A stretch of 64,000 bases of DNA from Dyella_B acidisoli (GTDB lineage: Bacteria > Pseudomonadota > Gammaproteobacteria > Xanthomonadales > Rhodanobacteraceae): positions 4,526,001-4,590,000 of the forward strand of contig NZ_CP064031.1 in assembly GCF_049532895.1 (NCBI RefSeq). The letters are read 5' to 3'. Under the pieces are notes generated by a model. That model did no database searches. It had not been told where the DNA came from and saw only the letters and a program-made list of their open reading frames with translations. This document shows positions 16,687-25,082 of the stretch, piece by piece. The translations under genes were made by a program, and so were the position numbers. Positions within the stretch are counted from its first letter, which is position 1, and each line of letters starts with the position of its first letter.

Positions 16687-17406
16687 ATGCGCGTCAACAA
16701 ATACATAAGCGAAGCCGGCCTCTGCTCTCGCCGCGAAGCGGACGAACTGCTGTTGGCAGGCCGCGTCACCATCAATGGTGAAGTTGTCACCACGGGCGCC
16801 AAGGCTTTGGAAGGTGACGAGGTGCGCGTCGATGGCGAGATCGTCCGCGCCCGCATCCTTGCCAGCACGCCAGCCGCCAAACGTGCGATCTACATTGCGC
16901 TGAACAAGCCAGTCGGAATCACCTGCACCACCGATCAAAGCGTAAGCGGCAACATCGTCGATTTCGTCGACCATCAGGAGCGCATCTTCCCGATTGGACG
17001 GCTGGACAAGGATTCAGAAGGGCTGATTCTGCTGACCAGCAACGGCGACATCGTCAATGAGATCCTGCGCGCGGAAAACCATCACGAAAAGGAATATCTC
17101 GTCGCGGTGAACAAACCGGTTACTGATGAATTCCTCGCAGCCATGGCCAAAGGTGTTCGTATTCACGGCCAGATGACCAAGCCGTGCCGCACGCGCAAGA
17201 TCGCCAAGTTCGGCTTCGCCATCGTACTCACCCAAGGCCTGAACCGACAGATTCGCTTGATGGCTGCTGAGTTCGGCTACCGCGTAACCCAGCTTCGCCG
17301 GGTACGCATCATCAACGTCAAGCTCGGCCACTTGAAGCCGGGGCAATGGCGTAATCTCACCGATGCGGAATTAAAAGGGCTGCTGCCCCATCGCACCCAA
17401 TGGTAA
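16687..17406 (+). CDS. rluF: 23S rRNA pseudouridine synthase, RluF type
   Basis: A 239-residue member of the RsuA/RluB/E/F family. An N-terminal S4 RNA-binding domain (residues 1-48, with CSRREADELLLAGRVTING) precedes the catalytic domain with LNKPVGI (72-78) and GRLDKDSEG, catalytic Asp107. Shorter than E. coli RluF (290), lacking its C-terminal tail. RluF modifies U2604 of 23S rRNA; assignment to RluF rather than RluB is from overall resemblance and the CTTDQ segment. Confidence 0.85.
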   Translation: MRVNKYISEAGLCSRREADELLLAGRVTINGEVVTTGAKALEGDEVRVDGEIVRARILASTPAAKRAIYIALNKPVGITCTTDQSVSGNIVDFVDHQERIFPIGRLDKDSEGLILLTSNGDIVNEILRAENHHEKEYLVAVNKPVTDEFLAAMAKGVRIHGQMTKPCRTRKIAKFGFAIVLTQGLNRQIRLMAAEFGYRVTQLRRVRIINVKLGHLKPGQWRNLTDAELKGLLPHRTQW

Positions 17407-17439
17407 GTTTCGTGCGTACACGCTGCGTCTTTGCATTTA

Positions 17440-18990
17440 TCAATGCCGCTTGCGCAGCTGCACATCCCGCATCAACCAGGTCAGCCCAAACGCCAGCACC
17501 ATGATGCCGGCGGCAATCGCATACATCTGATGCAATGCATCGCCAAACGCCTTCAGGTAGATGTGGCGCACCGCATCAGGAAGATGATGCACACCATCCA
17601 CGCCCATCGAATGCGGTAATACCGTGTCATGCGGCAGCGCATTCTCCAGGCGCGCATGCAAACCATTGGCGAACAGAGCGCCAAATACCGCAACACCGAT
17701 GGAACCACCGATAGAGCGAAACAACGTGGCACCGGATGTCGCCACGCCAATGTGTTTGAAGTGCACACTGTTCTGCACCGCCAAGATCAGCACCTGCATC
17801 ACCATACCTAGTCCCAAACCAAGCAGGCAGATGTAAAGGTAGAGATAGCCGATGGGTGTATCGTTGTTGAGCGTGCCCAGTAGCGCCATCGCAACGGATG
17901 CGAGCAGCGTGCCGGCGATGGGGAAGACGCGATATCTGCCGATACGGCTGATGATGCGACCGCTCGCAATGGAGCTCACCGTGATGCCGCACATCATCGG
18001 CAGCAACTGCATGCCCGCTTGCGATGGTGTGGAATCCTTGACCACCTGCAAGTAGAGCGGAAGGAAGGTCATCGCGCCAAACATCGACATGCCGACGATG
18101 AAGCCGATCAGGCAACTCAGCAGGAAGGTTCTGTCCTTGAACAAATCCAGCGGGATGATCGGTTCGGAAGCATGTCGCTCCTCATAGAAAAAGCCGATCA
18201 GTGCCACCAAGCCGAACGCCAGCGTGAACCACAACTGCCCCGACGACCACGGCAGAATCACTCCGCCTTGCGAGGTGAACAGCACGATGCAGGTCAGTGC
18301 AGCTGCGAGAAACGCCGCGCCCATGTAGTCGATCTCGTGCTTGATGTGCGCAGTGTGCGGCCTGAATACGGCACCGATCACCAGCAGCGCGAGAACGCCG
18401 AGCGGCAGGTTGATGTAGAAGATCCAACGCCACGACAGATGCTCGACCAGGAAGCCACCCAGTAGTGGCCCCACCACGGTCGCCAGTCCGTAGATAGCGC
18501 CGAACATGCCCTGGAAGCGGCCTCGGTCGGCCGGAGGAATCACGTCGCCGATCACTGCCATTGTCACGACCAGCAAGCCACCGCCACCGAGGCCTTGCAA
18601 GGCACGCATCAGAATCAGCTGAGTCATGTTCTGCGCCAGGCCACACAGCGCCGAACCGATCAGGAACAGCACGATCGCCGCCTGCAATACGATCTTTCGG
18701 CCGAACAGATCGCCGAATTTTCCGTACAGCGGCACTACGATGGTGGAGGTGAGCAGATAGGCCGTCACCACCCAGGACAGGCTTTCCAGGCCGCCCAGTT
18801 CGCCTACGATGGTGGGCAACGCAGTAGAGACGATGGTCTGGTCCAGTGCAGCCAGCAGCATCACCAGCAACAAGGCGGAGAACAGCAGCCGGATCGGCGG
18901 ATGTTCCGGCTGCGGCGCTGGCGTTGGTGCGCGGTGTAGTTCAACGTCCGTATCGGGACGTTCCATACGAAGGGAGGAATCGGCGCTCAT
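17440..18990 (-). CDS. MFS drug exporter, DHA2 (EmrB/QacA) family
   Basis: A 516-residue inner-membrane antiporter with 14 predicted membrane segments. Motif C/D1-type LAALDQTIVSTALPTIVGEL sits in the first helix and GKFGDLFGRKIV (motif A) follows. It is divergent from a TetR regulator, the usual arrangement for an inducible multidrug efflux pump. No membrane-fusion partner (EmrA-like) is adjacent, so it may act alone or share one. The start at 18990 is preceded by an AT-rich operator region. Confidence 0.9.
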   Translation of the reverse strand: MSADSSLRMERPDTDVELHRAPTPAPQPEHPPIRLLFSALLLVMLLAALDQTIVSTALPTIVGELGGLESLSWVVTAYLLTSTIVVPLYGKFGDLFGRKIVLQAAIVLFLIGSALCGLAQNMTQLILMRALQGLGGGGLLVVTMAVIGDVIPPADRGRFQGMFGAIYGLATVVGPLLGGFLVEHLSWRWIFYINLPLGVLALLVIGAVFRPHTAHIKHEIDYMGAAFLAAALTCIVLFTSQGGVILPWSSGQLWFTLAFGLVALIGFFYEERHASEPIIPLDLFKDRTFLLSCLIGFIVGMSMFGAMTFLPLYLQVVKDSTPSQAGMQLLPMMCGITVSSIASGRIISRIGRYRVFPIAGTLLASVAMALLGTLNNDTPIGYLYLYICLLGLGLGMVMQVLILAVQNSVHFKHIGVATSGATLFRSIGGSIGVAVFGALFANGLHARLENALPHDTVLPHSMGVDGVHHLPDAVRHIYLKAFGDALHQMYAIAAGIMVLAFGLTWLMRDVQLRKRH

Positions 18991-19006
18991 AGGCAGCCCA
19001 ATTGAA

Positions 19007-19028
19007 ATTAATTGATGATTTAATTAAT
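19007..19028. promoter_or_regulatory. AT-rich inverted repeat between efflux pump and TetR genes
   Basis: The two attaat arms (19007-19012 and 19023-19028) are separated by 10 nt, within a longer AT-rich stretch overlapping both divergent promoters. It is the only inverted repeat in the 77-nt gap and the best candidate operator for the adjacent TetR-family repressor. Confidence 0.5.
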
Positions 19029-19067
19029 ATAAAGTGTACTCCGCAGTTCAGTCAAGGAGGCGAACCG

Positions 19068-19769
19068 ATGGTCGCGCGGACCACTGACAAACCTTCCGCA
19101 CGTAAGCCGAAAACCGCTGGCAAGCAGAAAGCCGAACCGCGTCGTCCGGGCCGTCCGTCCGGATCGGCGAACAAACAGGAGCAGCGCAGTCGCCTGCTCG
19201 ATACAGCGATGAAGCTGTTCGCCGAGCAAGGCATCGCCGAGACTCCGCTTTCCGCCATCGCGCGCGAAGCAGGCGTTACGCCAGCGTTGATGCACTACTA
19301 CTTCAACTCACGCGATCAATTGCTGGATGCACTGATCGACGAGCGCATTCAGCCGCGCCGCGCCGCACTCGGCGAAATGTTCAACTCGAATGCCCGTGAC
19401 CCGGTCACCGTGATCACGCATGTTGCGGAACACCTCATGCAAACCTGCGCGGAGCATCCATGGTTTCCCGCGCTATGGATGCGCGAGATCATCAGCGACA
19501 ACGGCATGCTCCGCCAGCGCGTCATCGAACGCCACGGCAAGGTGCATTACGAGGGCGCCGTCGATCGCATTCGGCAATGGCAGGCACAGGGCAAGGTCAA
19601 TCCGCATATCGAACCCACCCTGCTATTCATATCGATCTTCGGCCTTGTCGTGGTGCCGTTGATCGCTTCGAAAACGTGGAACAACGATCCGATGAAGCAC
19701 AAGTTCAACCCGGAAGACATCGCTCGGCATGCGATCGCATTGCTGGCGCGCGGGGTGAGCGTGGCGTAG
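19068..19769 (+). CDS. TetR-family transcriptional regulator
   Basis: A 233-residue repressor-type protein. A basic, Lys/Arg/Pro-rich N-terminal tail (1-45) precedes the helix-turn-helix (about 63-85, with TPLSAIAREAGVTPALMHYYF). The C-terminal ligand domain resembles the CecR/YbiH group. AAGGAGG precedes the ATG at 19068. It probably controls the divergent MFS pump. Its TAG stop (19767-19769) lies inside the first unit of a palindromic repeat. Confidence 0.88.
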   Translation: MVARTTDKPSARKPKTAGKQKAEPRRPGRPSGSANKQEQRSRLLDTAMKLFAEQGIAETPLSAIAREAGVTPALMHYYFNSRDQLLDALIDERIQPRRAALGEMFNSNARDPVTVITHVAEHLMQTCAEHPWFPALWMREIISDNGMLRQRVIERHGKVHYEGAVDRIRQWQAQGKVNPHIEPTLLFISIFGLVVVPLIASKTWNNDPMKHKFNPEDIARHAIALLARGVSVA

Positions 19770-19838
19770 GTTGGGGTGCAAACCCCAACATTTCATGCAC
19801 GTGTGGATCCCAATGTTGGGATTTGCACCCGACCCTAC
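19766..19838. repeat. Palindromic repeat family B, copy 1
   Basis: The arms gtaggttggggtgcaaac... (from 19766) and ...gttgggatttgcacccgaccctac (to 19838) are imperfect inverted repeats of about 25 nt. The first bases supply the TAG stop of the TetR gene. Diverged copies are at 42340-42410 and 55007-55080. Confidence 0.75.
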
Positions 19839-19867
19839 GCATTGACTAGCGACGAGCCTCATTCCAC

Positions 19868-19945
19868 TCGTCGCCCCAGCGAAAGCCGGGGCCTAGCGAC
19901 TTGAGGTTGAAAGTCACTGGGTCCCGGCCTTCGCCGGGACGACGA
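19868..19945. repeat. Palindromic repeat family C, copy 1
   Basis: Imperfect inverted repeat: tcgtcgccccagcgaaagc at the left and gtcccggccttcgccgggac plus gacga at the right, with an internal cagcgac-like and gtcactgg pair. It is the same element as 32232-32314. It lies in the convergent gap between the TetR gene and iolG. Confidence 0.75.
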
Positions 19946-20001
19946 ATTCAAAACAATCAGCATTTCTAAGATTCGACACTAACCAGGTCGGCGCATCGAA
20001 C

Positions 20002-21009
20002 CTAAATCGAACACTCGATAGCCCTGCCCTCACGCCACGACTGCGTAGCCACCTCAGCAAGCTCCAATGCCTTGATGCCATCCTCGATGGTGGTACGCAC
20101 CGATGTGCCGTTTACCACTGCGTCAAAGAAATGCTCAATCTCCAGCGCATAGGCCGAGCGATAGCGCTCCAGGAAAAATGCTTCCGGCTTGTCGCTACTG
20201 ATGACGTTATCGTTCCATACGACGACTTCCGTAGGACGCACATTACCGGCCTGCAATAGACCCTTGCTGCCGAGCACCTCAAAACGTTGATCGTAGCCGT
20301 ACGCAGCACGACGCGAAGTGTTGATCTGGCATAGCGCACCATCGCGCGTACGCAACGTGACAGCCGCGTGCGAAATATCGCCTGCTGCAGCGACGTCCGG
20401 CATGTTCGGGCAGCCGCCAGTGGCATGCACGCTGACTGCTTCACCGCCGAGAATCCAACGGAAGATATCGAAGTCGTGAATCAGCATGTCCTTGAACACA
20501 CCGCCCGAGTGCGCGATGTATGCGGCCGGCGGCGGCGCGGGATCGCGGCTGGTCACGATCAATACTTCCGGTGTACCGATCTCGCCTGCGTCCAACCGCT
20601 GTTTGAGCGCTGCAAACGTAGGATCGAAACGACGCTGAAAACCGATCATGCAGATAACGCCTGCTTTCCTCACGGCCTCCGCGCAGAACCGTGCTCGCTG
20701 CACGTCCAGATCCACCGGCTTTTCACAGAAGATGGCTTTGCCTGCTGCCGCAGCGCGCATGATCAGATCGGCATGCGTATCGGTGCTCGAACCAATCACC
20801 ACCGCACCGATAGCTGGATCGGCTAGCACCTGCTCCACCGTCGCAACCTTAGCGCCGTGTTTCCCCGCCAGTGCCTCGGCAGAGGGCTGATGCACGTCCA
20901 CCACATAGCGCAATTGCGCGCGTGGGTGCCGGACGAGATTGGCGGCATGGATGTTGCCGATACGTCCGGCGCCAAACAGCGCGACGCCGATGCAGCTTTT
21001 ATCAATCAT
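20002..21009 (-). CDS. iolG: myo-Inositol 2-dehydrogenase (Gfo/Idh/MocA family)
   Basis: A 335-residue NAD-dependent enzyme that oxidises myo-inositol to scyllo-inosose, the first catabolic step. The Rossmann motif GAGRIG is at residues 13-18, EKP with Lys97 at 96-98, and the catalytic pair Asp174 and His178 lies in KDMLIHDFD. These are the positions expected from characterised IolG enzymes. It overlaps the RpiR regulator gene by 8 nt and is transcribed with it, away from the transporter and catabolic genes. Confidence 0.93.
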   Translation of the reverse strand: MIDKSCIGVALFGAGRIGNIHAANLVRHPRAQLRYVVDVHQPSAEALAGKHGAKVATVEQVLADPAIGAVVIGSSTDTHADLIMRAAAAGKAIFCEKPVDLDVQRARFCAEAVRKAGVICMIGFQRRFDPTFAALKQRLDAGEIGTPEVLIVTSRDPAPPPAAYIAHSGGVFKDMLIHDFDIFRWILGGEAVSVHATGGCPNMPDVAAAGDISHAAVTLRTRDGALCQINTSRRAAYGYDQRFEVLGSKGLLQAGNVRPTEVVVWNDNVISSDKPEAFFLERYRSAYALEIEHFFDAVVNGTSVRTTIEDGIKALELAEVATQSWREGRAIECSI

Positions 21010-21868
21010 CGTATTCTCCGGGATGAATGGTCTCTTCGACTTTCAACTCAAGCTTGTAAGCCAGCGCGACAAACAGCGCCTGGCATAGGCAAATGGTGCT
21101 GGTGAGCGCGCGAAATGCGAACGCGCTGCCTTCATTCACCAGCAAGGTAATGTGCGCCTCACGCCCCAACGCACCCAGCGCGCTATCGGTGATCGCCAAG
21201 ACCTTCGCCTTGTGCTGATGTGCGATGCGGCTGCAGTACAGCGTTTCCTTGCCATAAGGCGGATAGCTGATGGCAATCAGCACGTCGTTCTTGCCGATGC
21301 TGCGGATCTGCTCGCGATACATGCCGCCCAGACCGCTCACCAGATGCACACGCTTATGCGTGTGCTGCAGCGCGTAGACGATATAGCTGGCGATGCTGAA
21401 GGTGCGGCGCACGGCTACCACGTAAATGTTCTCGGCCTTCACCAGCAGGTCGACAGCTGCCTCGAACTGCTCCGCATCCAACGATTTGGCCAACTCATCG
21501 AGTCCCACGCGGCTGGCATCAATAAAGCGCAACGCCATGTGCGATGTAGGCAGGTTGCCATCGCCCTCAGCGATCACCTTGCGGATGCGCTGCTGATAAC
21601 TGCGCGCGGTTGTCACACCTTCGGTGTAGTCGTGGCGGAACACCGCCTGCATCTCGCTGAAACCGGAATAGCCGAAACGCTGCGCAAAACGCACCACCGC
21701 CGACGGGTGCACATCGCAGCCCGACGCGATTTCGTTGATGCGCTGGACCATGATGTTGGCCCGCTGCTTCTCCAGATAGCTGGCCACGTTCTGCAGTTGT
21801 CGCGGCAGGGTTTCGAATTCGCTCGCTATGCGCTGCAGCAGCTCGTCGACTGCGCTCAGTGTGCCCAT
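21002..21868 (-). CDS. RpiR-family regulator of inositol catabolism
   Basis: A 288-residue regulator with an N-terminal RpiR helix-turn-helix (about residues 1-77; VHPSAVVRFAQRFGYSGFSE contains the recognition helix) and a C-terminal SIS sugar-phosphate-binding domain (about 120-255). RpiR-type regulators control inositol genes in several proteobacteria, where a phosphorylated intermediate is the likely inducer. The start at 21868 is used because MGTLSAVDELLQRIASEFETL gives the family N-terminus; a longer frame to 21928 has no ribosome site and would overlap the operator. Confidence 0.88.
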   Translation of the reverse strand: MGTLSAVDELLQRIASEFETLPRQLQNVASYLEKQRANIMVQRINEIASGCDVHPSAVVRFAQRFGYSGFSEMQAVFRHDYTEGVTTARSYQQRIRKVIAEGDGNLPTSHMALRFIDASRVGLDELAKSLDAEQFEAAVDLLVKAENIYVVAVRRTFSIASYIVYALQHTHKRVHLVSGLGGMYREQIRSIGKNDVLIAISYPPYGKETLYCSRIAHQHKAKVLAITDSALGALGREAHITLLVNEGSAFAFRALTSTICLCQALFVALAYKLELKVEETIHPGEYDD

Positions 21869-21910
21869 GCAGGCCGTCCGATGGATGTCTGAGCTCCATC
21901 GTAGCGCCGC

Positions 21911-21928
21911 ATGGAAAATTATTTCCAT
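21911..21928. promoter_or_regulatory. Palindromic operator in the inositol divergent promoter
   Basis: A perfect inverted repeat atggaaa-atta-tttccat in the 191-nt gap between the RpiR gene and the binding-protein gene. Next to it a second partial palindrome, gcaa-tgcaag-ttgc (21944-21957), lies in an AT-rich stretch. Position and symmetry fit a binding site for the adjacent RpiR regulator controlling both directions. Confidence 0.55.
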
Positions 21929-22059
21929 ATTTTTTTATTGTGCAATGCAAGTTGCAATACGGGAAACGGCGTTCCTATGCTCGGCAACCGGCGCCAGCCC
22001 TCGGCGCATGTTCCTTTCCGGCTGACGCGCTGCGCCGGTCGTAAAAACCTGGAGATGCT

Positions 22060-23100
22060 ATGCGTACGCGATGGATCTCGACTTTGCTGGCCGGTGTGCT
22101 GACTGCCGCCACGGCGACTCACGCATTGGCAGCCAGCGGGCCACAAGCGAGCGAACGGTACGTGCTGATCAGCCACGCGGCCGACTCGGACGTGTGGTGG
22201 AACACGGTGAAGAACGCTATCAAGCAGGCAGCCGATGATTTCGGCGTACAGGTCGATTATCGCAATCCACCCAACGGCGACCTGGCCGATATGGCGCGCT
22301 TGGTCGAGCAGGCCGCTGCACGCAACTATGATGGCGTCGCCTTCGACATCGCCGATTTCGACGTACTGTCCAAGCCTGCGATGCACGTTACCGCCAAGCG
22401 CATTCCCTTGATCACCATCAATTCCGGCACCGCACAGGAAAGCCAGAAGCTCGGCGCGATCATGCATATCGGCCAGCCGGAATACGAAGCAGGTAAGGAA
22501 GCAGGCGAACGCGCCAAGGTGGCGGGTGTCAAATCGTTCGTATGCGTCAATCACTATTCCACCAACGCCGCATCCTTTGAGCGTTGCAAGGGTTTTGCGG
22601 ATGCACTCGGCGTCGACGCGCGCAAGTCGATGATCGATTCCGGCGTGGATCCGACCGTCGTGGCGAGCAAGGTGAGCGCATATCTGCGCAACAATCCAGG
22701 CACGCAGGCCATCCTGGCTCTGGGTCCCAACTCAGCAGAACCCAGCTTGCAGGCATTGCAGCGGATGGGTTTGGCCGGCAAGGTCTATTTTGCCACCTTT
22801 GATCTTTCCAGCGTGATCATCGACGGCATTCGCAAGGGTTACATTAACTTTGCGATCGATCAGCAGCCGTATTTGCAGGGCTATATGTCGATCGCTGCGT
22901 TGGTGATCGCGCACGGGGACAACACGCGCGATGCCGCCGCCATCATCACCACGCTGAAGGCCAATCCGAAGTTCCAGGCACGCCTGAAGGATTACGGTCT
23001 TGATCCGGTCTACACCAAGGATGGGGTCAGCTCGGGCCCTGCTTTCGTCACCAAGGACAACGTCGATACGGTCGCTAAATACGCGGGCCAGTACCGTTGA
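22060..23100 (+). CDS. Inositol ABC transporter, periplasmic binding protein
   Basis: A 346-residue type I periplasmic binding protein (RbsB/IbpA-like). Signal peptide to about residue 25 (ALAA). The body begins YVLISHAADSDVWWNTVKNA and continues with the usual sugar-binding fold. Its place first in an operon of permease, ATPase and iol genes identifies the ligand as inositol by context. GGAG is 6-9 nt before the ATG. It resembles Caulobacter IbpA in role; the identity of the preferred isomer cannot be read from sequence. Confidence 0.88.
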   Translation: MRTRWISTLLAGVLTAATATHALAASGPQASERYVLISHAADSDVWWNTVKNAIKQAADDFGVQVDYRNPPNGDLADMARLVEQAAARNYDGVAFDIADFDVLSKPAMHVTAKRIPLITINSGTAQESQKLGAIMHIGQPEYEAGKEAGERAKVAGVKSFVCVNHYSTNAASFERCKGFADALGVDARKSMIDSGVDPTVVASKVSAYLRNNPGTQAILALGPNSAEPSLQALQRMGLAGKVYFATFDLSSVIIDGIRKGYINFAIDQQPYLQGYMSIAALVIAHGDNTRDAAAIITTLKANPKFQARLKDYGLDPVYTKDGVSSGPAFVTKDNVDTVAKYAGQYR

Positions 23101-23115
23101 TGACGGAGATGCTTC

Positions 23116-24261
23116 ATGAGCGCGACGACTTCCCCCATGCAGGCAACTACACCGGAGAGCAAGGCAGCCGTGCAAACCGATGAGCGCGTACGACGCCTCT
23201 CGCCCTGGCGCGGCTTCATCAGCCGCCCGGAATTTGGCTCCATCGCTGGCACGGTGCTGGTATTTGCGTTGTTCGGCATCTTTGCCGGCGACTCGGGCAT
23301 GTTTCATCTCGACGGCGTGATGAACTGGGCTCAGGTTGCCGCCTATCTCGGCGTTATCGCGGTGGGCGCATGCCTGTTGATGATCGCGGGGGAATTCGAC
23401 CTCTCCATCGGTTCGATGATCGGCTTCGCCGGCATGATGATGGCGGTACCGTCGATGTTCATGCATTGGCCGATGTGGCTATCGGTGCTGTTCGCTTTCG
23501 CCGGCTGCATGGCGCTGGGCTGGCTGAACGGTTATCTGGTCATGCGTACCAAGCTACCCAGCTTCATCGTCACGCTGGCCTTCATGTTCATCCTGCGCGG
23601 CTTGACCCTGGTGCTGTCCACGTATTTTTCCAACAGCACTATTGTCAGCGGCGTGGGTGACAAAGTAAGCAGCGATCCCGTAGTGAGCACGCTCTTTCAA
23701 GGCAGCACGCTGCACGGCTTGTTTACATGGCTGGCGCAGATTGGCCTCATCGACAAGCTGCCTGATGGAGAGCCCATCGTCGCCGGCATTCCGAAAGTAT
23801 TGCTGTGGTGGCTGGTGATGGCCATGGGCGCTGGATTCGTGCTTTCTCGCACGCGCTTCGGCAACTGGATCTTCACCGTCGGCGGCGATGCGGCAGCAGC
23901 TCAAAACGTGGGTGTCCCTGTGCGTCGCGTGAAGATCAGCCTGTTCGTCTTCACCGCATTCTGCGCTTGCCTGTTCGGCGTGCTGCAGGTGGCCGACGTT
24001 GGCTCCGCTGCGGCAGATCGCGGCTTGCAAAAGGAATTCGAGGCCATCATCGCGGCCGTCATCGGTGGCGCGCTGCTCACGGGCGGCTACGGTTCCGTGC
24101 TCGGCTCCTGCTTCGGCGCGTTGATCTTCGGCGTCGTGCAGATCGGCATTTCCTACACCACGTTCGATTCGGATTGGTACCGCGTGTTTCTCGGCGCCAT
24201 GCTGTTGCTCGCGGTGCTGTTCAACCACTACGTGCGCTTGCACGCGACCCGCAGCAAATGA
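23116..24261 (+). CDS. Inositol ABC transporter permease
   Basis: A 381-residue inner-membrane permease of the RbsC/IatP family, with about ten hydrophobic segments. It contains the family motif EFDLSIGSMIGF and the late GGALLTGGYGSVLGS. A cytoplasmic N-terminal tail of about 40 residues precedes the first helix. It follows the binding-protein gene by 15 nt and precedes the ATPase by 10 nt. Confidence 0.9.
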   Translation: MSATTSPMQATTPESKAAVQTDERVRRLSPWRGFISRPEFGSIAGTVLVFALFGIFAGDSGMFHLDGVMNWAQVAAYLGVIAVGACLLMIAGEFDLSIGSMIGFAGMMMAVPSMFMHWPMWLSVLFAFAGCMALGWLNGYLVMRTKLPSFIVTLAFMFILRGLTLVLSTYFSNSTIVSGVGDKVSSDPVVSTLFQGSTLHGLFTWLAQIGLIDKLPDGEPIVAGIPKVLLWWLVMAMGAGFVLSRTRFGNWIFTVGGDAAAAQNVGVPVRRVKISLFVFTAFCACLFGVLQVADVGSAAADRGLQKEFEAIIAAVIGGALLTGGYGSVLGSCFGALIFGVVQIGISYTTFDSDWYRVFLGAMLLLAVLFNHYVRLHATRSK

Positions 24262-24271
24262 GGGTATCGCC

Positions 24272-25069
24272 ATGACCGGCAACGACGATTACATCATTCG
24301 ATTGGAGAACGTCAGCAAGTTCTTCGGCACGGTGATTGCGTTGCAAGACGTCACGCTGCGTCTGCGTCGCGGCGAAGTGCACTGCCTGCTTGGCGACAAC
24401 GGCGCAGGCAAATCCACGCTGATCAAGACGCTGGCAGGCGTGCACGAACCCAGTAGCGGCCACTATCTGGTGGAAGGCCAGGAGGTGCACTTCAAGTCAC
24501 CGCGCGAAGCACTGGATCACGGCATCGCCACGGTGTACCAGGATCTGGCATTGGTGCCGCTGATGAGCGTGGCACGCAACTTCTTTGCCGGACGCGAACC
24601 CATGCGCAAATTGTTCGGCCTGATTCCCGTGATGGATATCGAGCATGCCGCACGGGTTTCTGAAGAAAAATTGGCAGAGATGGGCATTCACGTTCGCTCG
24701 CCGCATCAGGCGGTCGGCACCATGTCCGGTGGTGAGCGCCAATGCCTGGCGATCGCGCGTGCGATCCATTTTGGCGCGAAAGTGCTGATTCTGGACGAAC
24801 CCACCGCCGCACTCGGCGTGAAGCAAAGCTGCAATGTGCTCAAGCTTATCCATACCGCGCGTGCACGCGGTATCTCGGTGATCTTCATCACGCACAACGT
24901 GCATCACGCTTATCCGATCGGCGACAGCTTCACCCTGCTCAATCGCGGTCAATCCATGGGCACGTTCACGAAGGATGAGCTCAGCAAGGAAAAACTGCTG
25001 GACATGATGGCCGGCGGCGCAGAGATCCAGAGCCTCGTCGCCGAACTGGAAGGACGCGCTGCAGCATGA
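24272..25069 (+). CDS. Inositol ABC transporter ATP-binding protein (single domain)
   Basis: A 265-residue ATPase with Walker A GDNGAGKST (41-49), signature MSGGERQ (from 151) and Walker B LILDEPTAAL. Most sugar importers of this class use a tandem ATPase of about 500 residues (RbsA, IatA). This one has a single domain, as in FrcA-type systems, so two copies must act per transporter. It sits between the permease and iolC genes and is certainly part of the same operon. Confidence 0.9.
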   Translation: MTGNDDYIIRLENVSKFFGTVIALQDVTLRLRRGEVHCLLGDNGAGKSTLIKTLAGVHEPSSGHYLVEGQEVHFKSPREALDHGIATVYQDLALVPLMSVARNFFAGREPMRKLFGLIPVMDIEHAARVSEEKLAEMGIHVRSPHQAVGTMSGGERQCLAIARAIHFGAKVLILDEPTAALGVKQSCNVLKLIHTARARGISVIFITHNVHHAYPIGDSFTLLNRGQSMGTFTKDELSKEKLLDMMAGGAEIQSLVAELEGRAAA

Positions 25070-25082
25070 ACAAGCCACGAGC

